A stretch of DNA of 31,866 bases from Actinomycetes bacterium (GTDB lineage: Bacteria; Actinomycetota; Thermoleophilia; Solirubrobacterales; Solirubrobacteraceae): the NCBI GenBank assembly GCA_023404805.1, contig JAEYAL010000361.1, forward strand, positions 1 through 31,866, given 5' to 3'. The notes under the pieces were generated by a model, which had not been told where the DNA came from, ran no database searches, and was given only the letters and a program-made list of their open reading frames with translations. This document shows positions 23,834 through 30,318 of this stretch, one piece after another. Both the position numbers and the translations under genes were made by a program. The stretch's first letter is position 1. Each line of letters opens with the position of its first letter.

Positions 23834-23851
23834 CGGTACGGCGCGATACCC
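23834..23851. promoter_or_regulatory. Possible degenerate third CGGTAC operator
   Basis: CGGTAC-N6-ATACCC keeps 10 of 12 positions of the operator pair at 22075-22116. It lies 49 bases upstream of the ABC1 kinase start and 86 bases before the S4 gene. Chance occurrence cannot be excluded in GC-rich DNA. Confidence 0.35.
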
Positions 23852-23923
23852 CCTCCGGGCGCGCAAGCGGTGCTCCGCGGCGGCTCCCCACCGTGGCAGG
23901 ACAGCCCTGATCGGCTGCGCCGG

Positions 23924-23929
23924 TACCCT
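23924..23929 (+). promoter_or_regulatory. -10 element of the S4-domain gene
   Basis: TACCCT seven bases before the ATG at 23937 with no ribosome binding site; leaderless pattern. Confidence 0.45.
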
Positions 23930-23936
23930 CACGCCC

Positions 23937-24149
23937 ATGGACACGATCCCGATCCGCGGCGACATGATCCGCCTCGGCCAGCTCCTCAAGCTGACCGGCA
24001 TCGCCGAGGACGGCGCGCACGCAAAGGACATCCTCCACGAGGGCGTCGTGCGCGTGAACGGCGAGCGCGAAGACCGCCGCGGCCGCCAGATCCGCCCCGG
24101 CGACGAGATCAACGTCGACGGGCAGAAGTTCACCGTCAGCGGCGGCTAG
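23937..24149 (+). CDS. Small S4-domain RNA-binding protein
   Basis: 70 residues, essentially one S4 domain: IRLGQLLKLTGIAEDGAHAK, then the RNA-contact region EGVVRVNGEREDRRGRQI and RPGDEINVDGQKFTV. This is the YbcJ/YaaA-like group, free S4 domains that bind structured RNA, often with ribosomes. The size is typical for the group. The start is set by the leaderless -10 at 23924. It is divergent from the ABC1 kinase and convergent with the tetR gene, with a strong hairpin spanning its stop codon. Confidence 0.85.
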   Translation: MDTIPIRGDMIRLGQLLKLTGIAEDGAHAKDILHEGVVRVNGEREDRRGRQIRPGDEINVDGQKFTVSGG

Positions 24150-24180
24150 TCGGCGCAGCGCACCTGCGCCGCGCTGACGG
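24133..24180. terminator. Two-level hairpin between the S4 and tetR genes
   Basis: An inner 8-bp stem CGGCGCAG/CTGCGCCG (24151-24158, 24164-24171) sits directly against an outer 9-bp stem CCGTCAGCG/CGCTGACGG (24133-24141, 24172-24180). The outer arm covers the last S4 codons. It lies between convergent stops (24149 and 24192), so a shared terminator is likely; no T-run is present. Confidence 0.6.
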
Positions 24181-24191
24181 CGGCCGAACCC

Positions 24192-24830
24192 TCAGCCGCC
24201 AGCGGCGGCGCGGCGCTCGCGCTGGTAGGCGAGCCCGTCGAGGAGCAGCTGCACGCCGGCGTCGATGACGCGCGCGTACTCATCGTCGTTCGGGACAGCC
24301 AGATGCGGCATGCGGTAGCGCTGCACGGCGATGCCCCAGACACCGCACCAGCCCCAGCGGAGCACGTCGACGGGGGCGGTATCGGAGCCGTCGGCGACCG
24401 GGCCGAGCATCTTGAACACCTCGCCGAGCGCCTGCACGTGGTAGCTCAGGTGCCGCTGGACCTCCGGGTCCGACGTGTCGAGGTCTTCAAACGACGTGAA
24501 CATCATCAGCCGCGAGAGCTTGGGCTCCTTCACGAAGAACGACGCGAACGCGACGAGCGCGTTGGCGACCCGCTCGCGGTCGTCGCCCGGAGCCGCGTAG
24601 GCCGGCTCCATGTAGTCCTTGACGAGCACAGAGTTGCCGCGGTCGTAGACCGCGATCAGCAGCATCTGCTTGCTGGGGAACGAGAGGTAGAGCTGCGCGA
24701 TCGAGGTGCCCGCACGCTCAGCGACAGCCTTCATCGTCGTCTGCTCGTAGCCGATCTCCACGAAGCAGTCGAGCGCGGCATCGATCAGCTGCTCGCGATT
24801 CGGATGTTCCCCCCGCGGACGACCTCGCAC
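24192..24830 (-). CDS. TetR-family transcriptional regulator
   Basis: 212 residues. Residues 10-56 form the TetR helix-turn-helix (REQLIDAALDCFVEIGYEQT, then MKAVAERAGTSIAQLYLSF). The remaining all-helical part is a ligand-binding and dimer domain without a recognised ligand. The GTG start has no ribosome binding site; CATCCT seven bases upstream is a possible weak -10. A perfect palindrome at 24876-24892 lies 46 bases upstream and may be its own operator. It differs from the CGGTAC sites of the P450 operon, so control of that operon by this protein is not shown by sequence. It is downstream of the FKBP gene on the same strand. Confidence 0.9.
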   Translation of the reverse strand: MRGRPRGEHPNREQLIDAALDCFVEIGYEQTTMKAVAERAGTSIAQLYLSFPSKQMLLIAVYDRGNSVLVKDYMEPAYAAPGDDRERVANALVAFASFFVKEPKLSRLMMFTSFEDLDTSDPEVQRHLSYHVQALGEVFKMLGPVADGSDTAPVDVLRWGWCGVWGIAVQRYRMPHLAVPNDDEYARVIDAGVQLLLDGLAYQRERRAAAGG

Positions 24831-24875
24831 GCGCCGAAGGATGCCAAAATTGCGAGCATCGGCAAGGGCGGCGGC

Positions 24876-24892
24876 CTGACCAGGCTGGTCAG
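24876..24892. promoter_or_regulatory. Perfect 17-bp palindrome upstream of tetR
   Basis: CTGACCAG-G-CTGGTCAG, 8-bp perfect arms around one base, between the FKBP stop (24930) and the tetR start (24830). The one-base centre and lack of T-run make an operator more likely than a terminator. Confidence 0.5.
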
Positions 24893-24929
24893 CTGCGCGA
24901 CGGACCGCGTCGCGCAGCCGAAGACCGTC

Positions 24930-25307
24930 TTAACGGACGCTGATGAGGTCGACCACGAAGACGAGGGTCTCGTCCGGGCCGATGACGCCGCCGGCGCCGC
25001 GCTTGCCGTAGCCGAGGTTCGGCGGGATGGTGATCTTGCGGCGGCCGCCGACCTTCATGCCGTCGACGCCCTGGTCCCAGCCCTGGATGACCTGGCCCTT
25101 GCCGAGGCCGAACTTGAAGGTCTGGCCGCGGCCCCAAGAGGCGTCGAACTCTTTGCCGTTGCTCCACGACTTGCCGACGTAGTGGACCTCGACGGTGTGG
25201 CCCGGGATGGCCTCGTCGCCATCGCCGACGACGAGATCGTCGATCTCGAGCTGGTACGACGGATCGCCCTCGGGGATCTCGAACTCAGGCTTCTCGCTGG
25301 TGCTCAT
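24930..25307 (-). CDS. FKBP-type peptidyl-prolyl isomerase
   Basis: 125 residues, a single cytoplasmic FKBP domain. It reads VEVHYVGKSWSNGKEFDASW, then VIQGWDQGVDGMKVGGRRKI, then PPNLGYGKRGAGG and GPDETLVFVVDLISV. The hallmark residues Tyr (HYVG), Phe/Asp (FDAS), Trp (GWDQG) and Tyr (GYG) of the active pocket are present. It speeds cis-trans isomerisation of proline bonds during folding. No signal peptide is visible. The ATG is supported by TAGGAT seven bases upstream; a reading from further upstream would overlap the end of the beta-helix gene. It lies 58 bases after that gene on the same strand. Confidence 0.95.
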   Translation of the reverse strand: MSTSEKPEFEIPEGDPSYQLEIDDLVVGDGDEAIPGHTVEVHYVGKSWSNGKEFDASWGRGQTFKFGLGKGQVIQGWDQGVDGMKVGGRRKITIPPNLGYGKRGAGGVIGPDETLVFVVDLISVR

Positions 25308-25314
25308 GGCGCCG

Positions 25315-25320
25315 ATCCTA
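25315..25320 (-). promoter_or_regulatory. -10 element of the FKBP gene
   Basis: TAGGAT on the minus strand lies seven bases before the ATG at 25307, the same hexamer and spacing as at 13789. Leaderless pattern. Confidence 0.5.
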
Positions 25321-25365
25321 GACCGCCGCCGGGCGCCGGCCTCGCGCCGCGCCGGTCGCCGGCGC

Positions 25366-27138
25366 TCAGCGCTTGAACGGCGTCGGCGTCGGGTCGGGCT
25401 CGATGCCGTCCGGGCCGGTCGCGCGCACATGCACGACGTACTTGCCCTTGGGCAGCTCCTTCTTGAGCTTCAGGCTCCACGTGGCCTGGCCCTTGGCGAC
25501 GAGCGCGAACGACGCCGCGCAGGTGCCCGCGGGCTTGACCTTCGCCGTCTTGACCCACTTCTGCTTGGCGGAGAGCGCCTCGCACTTCTTGCCGCGCTTG
25601 CGGGTGATCGAGATGAGGACGTTCTGCACGGCCCCGGTCGCGGTGCCCGAGATCTCCTTGCGCGAGCCCTTGGGCATCAGTTTGAGGATCTTGGTATCCG
25701 GCAGGACCTTCGCCGTGGTGCCACCGCCGCCACCGCCACCCGGCTTCGGGCAGGTGGTCACCTGGCAGAGCGTGCCCATCGCGACTGCGGCCACGTGTCC
25801 GGGGTTCGTTCCAGCAGCCACCTCGTAGGCGCCGAGGTCGCGGCGGACGTCGCCGTCGCCATCGCCGTCGGCCAGCCGTGGAGCGCCCGCCGCATCGACG
25901 GCGCTGGCTGAGGGGTCCAGCGGGCCGGGTGTCCCGTTGTCGACGAGCACCGAGCCGGCGACGGGGCGCAGGTCGCCCGCGGCGAGGTCGGCGAGCTGCT
26001 GGCCGGGATGGCCGGCGAGGTCGACGTTGCCGCCGTCGTCATGCAGCTTGGTGTAGCCCGGACCCTGCAGGATCCACTCCGGCGACCAGATGTTCGTGCT
26101 GCGGTACGCCGAGCGGGAGACGTGCATCTGCGTGCCCGTCTTGAAGCCGCCGAGCTCGATGTCGAACGAGCCTGCCTCGGTGTCGCGGCCTCCGAAGAAC
26201 GCCGAGTCGACCGCGTTGATGGTGAGCGGCGTGACGCCCTGCTGCTGGACGCTGAAGGCGCGGCCGCCGCGGTGCGGGGCGTTCGCGGTCACGTGCCGCA
26301 GGTCGACGACCGTCGCCGACGCAGCCGAGTCGTAGCCGTAGACGTTCACGCCGTTCGCCGACGCGTTCGGCTCATCGCGCTTGAACGCGGACGCGGCCAC
26401 GTTCTCCAGGGTCACATGCGGCACCGGCGTGGCGATCCCGACCCCAAAGGTCCCGCCCTTGAGCTGGGCGCCGCGCACGGTCACCTCGCGGTTGCCGGGC
26501 CGGATGTTCACGGCGTAGCCCGAGGTGACCGTCACGTTCTCGATGAGCGTCGGCACGTTCGCCGGGTCAGCCGCGTTGGAGGGCGAGAGGCTGATGCCGT
26601 AGTCGGCGTACTGCGGGTGCAGCGGCATCGTCACGACCGCGTCGCGGACGGTGCCGCCCCGCCGGAGGATGATGCCGATGTCGCTCGCCGACGTCTCGAC
26701 GCCGGCGCCCGTGACCTCGACCCGCTCGGCCTTGGTGTTGGCCCCGCTGAGGTCGATGCCCAAGACGGACTTGTCGTCGATCTGCACCGAGAGGTCGGAG
26801 ACGCTGGAGTCGGCCCGGCTGAGCGTGAGCGCGGCCGAGCCTGCCGTCTGCAGGATCGTCTTGCCGCGGCCCGCGCCGACCACGTCGACGGCGGCCATGT
26901 CGCCGAAGTACATCGCGGCGCCCGTGAACGTGCCCTCGCCGATCTCGATGCGGTCGGCGCCGGCGGAGCTGTTGGCCTCGGCCGCGGCGGCGTTGACGGT
27001 GGCGACGACTTTGCCGACGCATCCAGGCTTGCTGACGCAGATCGTCTTGGCGGCCCCAGAAGCGGGCAGGACGGCGCAGGCCAGCAGGGCCGTCGCGAGG
27101 GCGGAGGACAGATGGGCGGGACGCATGACGACCGCCAT
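25366..27138 (-). CDS. Secreted right-handed beta-helix protein
   Basis: About 590 residues. A Sec signal peptide (LSSALATALLACAVLPASGAA) precedes a mature part that begins with a Cys pair. Residues about 40-450 have the short repeated strands and turns of a parallel beta-helix (IENVTVTSGYAVNIRPGN, VTLENVAASAF, LRHVTANAPH), ending LGAYEVAAGT. A run of eight glycines then links to a beta-sandwich tail of about 110 residues with two cysteines (KKCEALS, AGTCAASF). Beta-helix proteins of this class bind or cleave polysaccharides, but no pectate-lyase active site is recognised. The ATG at 27138 is used; an ATG at 27126 is equally possible. A large inverted repeat lies just upstream. Confidence 0.75.
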   Translation of the reverse strand: MAVVMRPAHLSSALATALLACAVLPASGAAKTICVSKPGCVGKVVATVNAAAAEANSSAGADRIEIGEGTFTGAAMYFGDMAAVDVVGAGRGKTILQTAGSAALTLSRADSSVSDLSVQIDDKSVLGIDLSGANTKAERVEVTGAGVETSASDIGIILRRGGTVRDAVVTMPLHPQYADYGISLSPSNAADPANVPTLIENVTVTSGYAVNIRPGNREVTVRGAQLKGGTFGVGIATPVPHVTLENVAASAFKRDEPNASANGVNVYGYDSAASATVVDLRHVTANAPHRGGRAFSVQQQGVTPLTINAVDSAFFGGRDTEAGSFDIELGGFKTGTQMHVSRSAYRSTNIWSPEWILQGPGYTKLHDDGGNVDLAGHPGQQLADLAAGDLRPVAGSVLVDNGTPGPLDPSASAVDAAGAPRLADGDGDGDVRRDLGAYEVAAGTNPGHVAAVAMGTLCQVTTCPKPGGGGGGGTTAKVLPDTKILKLMPKGSRKEISGTATGAVQNVLISITRKRGKKCEALSAKQKWVKTAKVKPAGTCAASFALVAKGQATWSLKLKKELPKGKYVVHVRATGPDGIEPDPTPTPFKR

Positions 27139-27173
27139 CTTCACCAACTGAGACGCCGACGACCAAATCGAGC

Positions 27174-27213
27174 CTCCGGCGGAGATACCACCGGTATCGC
27201 TTCTCCGCCGGAG
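27174..27213. promoter_or_regulatory. Nested inverted repeat before the beta-helix gene
   Basis: Outer arms CTCCGGCGGAG/CTCCGCCGGAG (27174-27184, 27203-27213) enclose GATACC/GGTATC (27184-27189, 27193-27198) with a 3-base loop and a 4-base bulge. It ends 36 bases before the start codon. It could be an mRNA leader structure or an operator. The rest of the gene-free stretch 27139-27630 shows no tRNA or plausible gene. Confidence 0.55.
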
Positions 27214-27541
27214 CTTCGCGAACTTCCGTGATCCGCGGTCGCCCGACAACCGTGAACGACGGGAGTTCACCAGCGCCAAAGGTGGACGTCTGATCGATCC
27301 CGCCCCACCCGCAGGGCACGCGATGGCGCCTGAACCCTGGATTGCACCGGTTCTCGGCATGGAAACGCTCCTCCGATCGGCCCCGGCCGCGCGCCCACTC
27401 ATGCCGAAATGCGCTCAAGCGCGCCTTACCGAACACCGAACAAGTGGTCAGACCACGTCAGTGGTTTCTAGGCTTACGGAGTCCGCCGGGGGGCGGTGCC
27501 ATCGGATGCCTTCCAGTCCCACGGTCAAGGGACACACGCGC

Positions 27542-27570
27542 GAAGGGCGGCCCGGGACAGGCCGCCCTTC
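27542..27570. terminator. Terminator hairpin of the peptidase gene
   Basis: Perfect 11-bp stem GAAGGGCGGCC/GGCCGCCCTTC with a 7-base loop, 60 bases past the minus-strand stop at 27631. The plus strand shows GTCGTTCT after the stem, so it could also end a plus-strand transcript. Confidence 0.75.
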
Positions 27571-27630
27571 GTCGTTCTGCGACGGCTCACCGGCCGAGCG
27601 GCGCAGGGCCGCCGAGCCGGGCCGCGCTGC

Positions 27631-30006
27631 TCAGCGCCTGAACTTGCGGACGGTGTCGATCCGCAGGCCTTCGATCCCCGTCACGAACTTCGTGTCGAGC
27701 GTGATGCGCGCGGTCGGGTGCGCCTTGAGGTAGCGGCGGCCGGCCTCGCTGACCTTGATGACGACCTGCACAGCGCCCGCGCCGGTGGCCTTCACCGTCG
27801 CAGTGCCGAGCGTCCGGCTGACCGAGCGCTTCTTCTTGCCCTTGCCCACCGAGTACGTGAGCCGGGCGCGGTACGTGAACGTGCCCGCCTCGACGGCCGA
27901 CTCCGTGAACCGCAGCGACTTGCCCGTGTACTTGACCTTGCCGGGCTTCTTCAGCAGGGCCGCTCGGACGGCCGATGCCGCCACCGGGTCCTTCGCCGCA
28001 GCGGGCGGCGCGACGACCACTGGAGGCGCGGCGGGCGAGTCGACCTGCTCGACCACGTCCCGGGCGAGCGTGTAGCCGGCCGGCAGCACCTTAGCCGCCG
28101 GCCTCTTCGCGAGCCCGCCCACCGAACCAGGAGCGTCGAGCACCGGGACGCGGAGCTGCAGGTTCGCGACGCCGACCGGGTTCTGCCCGGTCGACGGCCG
28201 GACGTAGGGCGCGTCGCGGCCCAGCAGCTCGAGCTTGAGCACGTGGCCCGCTGCGACGGCGTACGCCTGCGGGTAGAGCTGGAACACCTGGCGGCCCGTG
28301 CCGACGCCCGTCGGGCGGTAGACGCCGCGAGCGATCAGCTTCTCGGTGCCCGCCGACGGGTTCACATCGTAGAGGCGGCTGATCACCGCGTCGTTTGCGC
28401 CGGTGACGCTCAGGTCGGCGATCACCGTCGCCGCACCCGCCAGCGTGTAACCGCCTGACGGAGCCTCAGGCGTGCGGAGGACGGCTGCGCCTGCCGTGTC
28501 GGCCGACGGCGACTCGGTGCAGACCGTCGTCGCGGCGCTCGTCTGGAAGTCGACGGCCGGCGTCGTCGTCGGAGCCACCGTCTGCGCGGTTTCGGCGTCG
28601 ACGCGGATCTCGCCGGGCGCCAGCGATGCCCAGTTCTTGGCGGAGTACGTCGCGCCCGCCGTGGGCGCCGTGCCGTTGCAGGCGCTCGTCGTCACCGAGA
28701 CGCCGCCGCCGGCGCTCGATGGCTTGGGCGCCAACGCGCTGCGCTTGACGAAGTAGTCCATCCACTCGTATTCAGCGGCGTACAGGTTCACCGCGTCGGT
28801 GGCCTGCGGAAGCCCGCCGCTGCGTGGCGAGTGGCCGATGCTCAGGTGGTACATCGAGATCGGCGCGTCGGGATGCTGGGCGCGGACCTTGTTGTAGTAC
28901 CGGACGGCCTCGTCGACCGGGAAGAGGTCGTCGTTCCAGCCGTTCACCAGCAGCGCCGGGGCGGGAGCGACCGAGCTGTCGGTGCCCATCGCGCCGTGGC
29001 TGGGGAACTCCGCGATCTGCGCGTCGACCGCAGGGTTGCCGTCGTACGGGCCGCCCGTGCTGTTGACGGTGTTCCACGCGGTGATGTCGGCCTTCGCATC
29101 AGCGCCGGGCGTGGCGTACCAGCCAGCTTGCGCGCCGCCGAGGTACAGCTGCTGGTTGAACAGCTGCTTCTGGATGCCGAAGCGCCGGTCGCCCTTGGGG
29201 CCGGTGTACGAGTTGTTCGACGCGTAGTCGAGCGTGGAGCCGTTGGGCATCAGCGAGCTGACGAGATCGGTCCAGCCGTATTCGGGCACGGTCGCCGAGA
29301 TCTGCATCGCCTTGCCCTGCGGGCTGGTCCAGGGCTGCAGCGTCCGGTCCGGGAGCTGGATGCGGTTCTTGAGCGCGCCAAGCTGCACCGACATGCCGCC
29401 GCCGTAGCTGCCGCCCGTGGCGCCGATGCGGGCCGGGTCGATGACGCCCTCGTCGGCGAGCTGGCCGAGCAGGTGCTGCGCGTCGCGCACCTCGTAGGCG
29501 TTGCTCATCAGGTGGATGTAGCCGTTGGCGCAGGCCGGCGGCTTGACCGGGACGAGCGCGCCGCACGACGCCCAGAAGCCGCGGTCGGTGATCGAGAAGA
29601 CGGCGTACCCCTGGGCGACCCAGCGCTGCGCGGCATCGGTGCTCGCCGGCGTCTGCGACCCGATGATCTTCGACCCGCCGTAGCCATGGAAGACGCCGAT
29701 CACGGGGAAGTTGCCGTCCGGGCCCGAAGCGGGCTTCGGGGGCAGGATCACCGACACGTCGATCGGCGTGCCGTCCCAGCTCGGGACCGTGGTCGGCACC
29801 GTCGGCGGCGTCGGCGAGGGCTGGCCGGTGTACGCGCCCTGGCAGTAGCGCTCGCCGGCGATGCCGGCTGCAGCCTGGGTCGCGCACGCCACGGGAGCAG
29901 GCGCCCCCGTGAAGACCTGCGTGATCCCAGGGTCGGCGGCATGCGCGGAGGGCGCCAGCGCCAGTCCGAGAGCGACGGCCCCGGCGGCCACAAATGGCTT
30001 CTTCAC
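27631..30006 (-). CDS. Secreted X-Pro dipeptidyl-peptidase/CocE-family hydrolase
   Basis: 791 residues. A Sec signal (VKKPFVAAGAVALGLALAPSAHA) is cut near residue 24. The alpha/beta-hydrolase core carries VFHGYGGSK, the nucleophile motif GGSYGGG (Ser200), an acid in NGWNDDLFPVDEA and a histidine in LSIGHSPRSG, as in the Xaa-Pro dipeptidyl-peptidase S15/CocE group. The usual C-terminal jelly-roll domain follows (GAATVIADLSVTGANDAVIS, GHVLKLELLGRDAPYV). An extra tail of about 130 residues, rich in Pro/Ala then Lys/Arg, ends in a small beta domain. The enzyme probably cleaves peptides or esters outside the cell; which is unknown. The GTG start has AGGAGA 6 bases upstream. The terminator is at 27542. 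Confidence 0.85.
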   Translation of the reverse strand: MKKPFVAAGAVALGLALAPSAHAADPGITQVFTGAPAPVACATQAAAGIAGERYCQGAYTGQPSPTPPTVPTTVPSWDGTPIDVSVILPPKPASGPDGNFPVIGVFHGYGGSKIIGSQTPASTDAAQRWVAQGYAVFSITDRGFWASCGALVPVKPPACANGYIHLMSNAYEVRDAQHLLGQLADEGVIDPARIGATGGSYGGGMSVQLGALKNRIQLPDRTLQPWTSPQGKAMQISATVPEYGWTDLVSSLMPNGSTLDYASNNSYTGPKGDRRFGIQKQLFNQQLYLGGAQAGWYATPGADAKADITAWNTVNSTGGPYDGNPAVDAQIAEFPSHGAMGTDSSVAPAPALLVNGWNDDLFPVDEAVRYYNKVRAQHPDAPISMYHLSIGHSPRSGGLPQATDAVNLYAAEYEWMDYFVKRSALAPKPSSAGGGVSVTTSACNGTAPTAGATYSAKNWASLAPGEIRVDAETAQTVAPTTTPAVDFQTSAATTVCTESPSADTAGAAVLRTPEAPSGGYTLAGAATVIADLSVTGANDAVISRLYDVNPSAGTEKLIARGVYRPTGVGTGRQVFQLYPQAYAVAAGHVLKLELLGRDAPYVRPSTGQNPVGVANLQLRVPVLDAPGSVGGLAKRPAAKVLPAGYTLARDVVEQVDSPAAPPVVVAPPAAAKDPVAASAVRAALLKKPGKVKYTGKSLRFTESAVEAGTFTYRARLTYSVGKGKKKRSVSRTLGTATVKATGAGAVQVVIKVSEAGRRYLKAHPTARITLDTKFVTGIEGLRIDTVRKFRR

Positions 30007-30022
30007 AACTTCTCCTGCCCTC

Positions 30023-30048
30023 GCTCCGGCGGGCTCCGGAGGCTCCGG
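30023..30048. repeat. Three GCTCCGG direct repeats in the peptidase leader
   Basis: GCTCCGG occurs at 30023-30029, 30033-30039 and 30042-30048, just upstream of the ribosome binding site of the minus-strand peptidase gene. On the mRNA the copies can pair with each other only weakly, so the meaning is unclear. The rest of 30049-30209 shows no gene. Confidence 0.4.
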
Positions 30049-30209
30049 ACAGCAGGGACCGCGGGTGTGACGGGCAACACAATGCTTACCGAACAACGGT
30101 GTCCGCTCTTCGGAAGTCTGGCTATCTGTCCAGCAACCTGGCCGGTCCGGATCTACCGAGTGGAAACAGGCCACGAGCAGGAGGAACGCCGATACGGAGC
30201 GTCGACCGC

Positions 30210-30254
30210 TTGACAGGTGAATCCGGATTCACAAGGATGTGAATCCCGGTTCGC
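30210..30254 (+). promoter_or_regulatory. Promoter and palindromic operator of the AidB-like gene
   Basis: TTGACA (30210-30215), a 17-base spacer and AAGGAT (30233-30238). The spacer contains the perfect 16-bp palindrome GTGAATCCGGATTCAC (30217-30232). A degenerate second copy, GTGAATCCCGGTTCGC, follows at 30239-30254 over the expected transcript start. The leader to the GTG at 30319 is about 75 bases. Confidence 0.7.
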
Positions 30255-30318
30255 GCGCGCGCCTTCCCCCGCCGCACCTCCGCACGGCCGCCCGCTACCC
30301 ACTCTCCTGAGATCCGCC

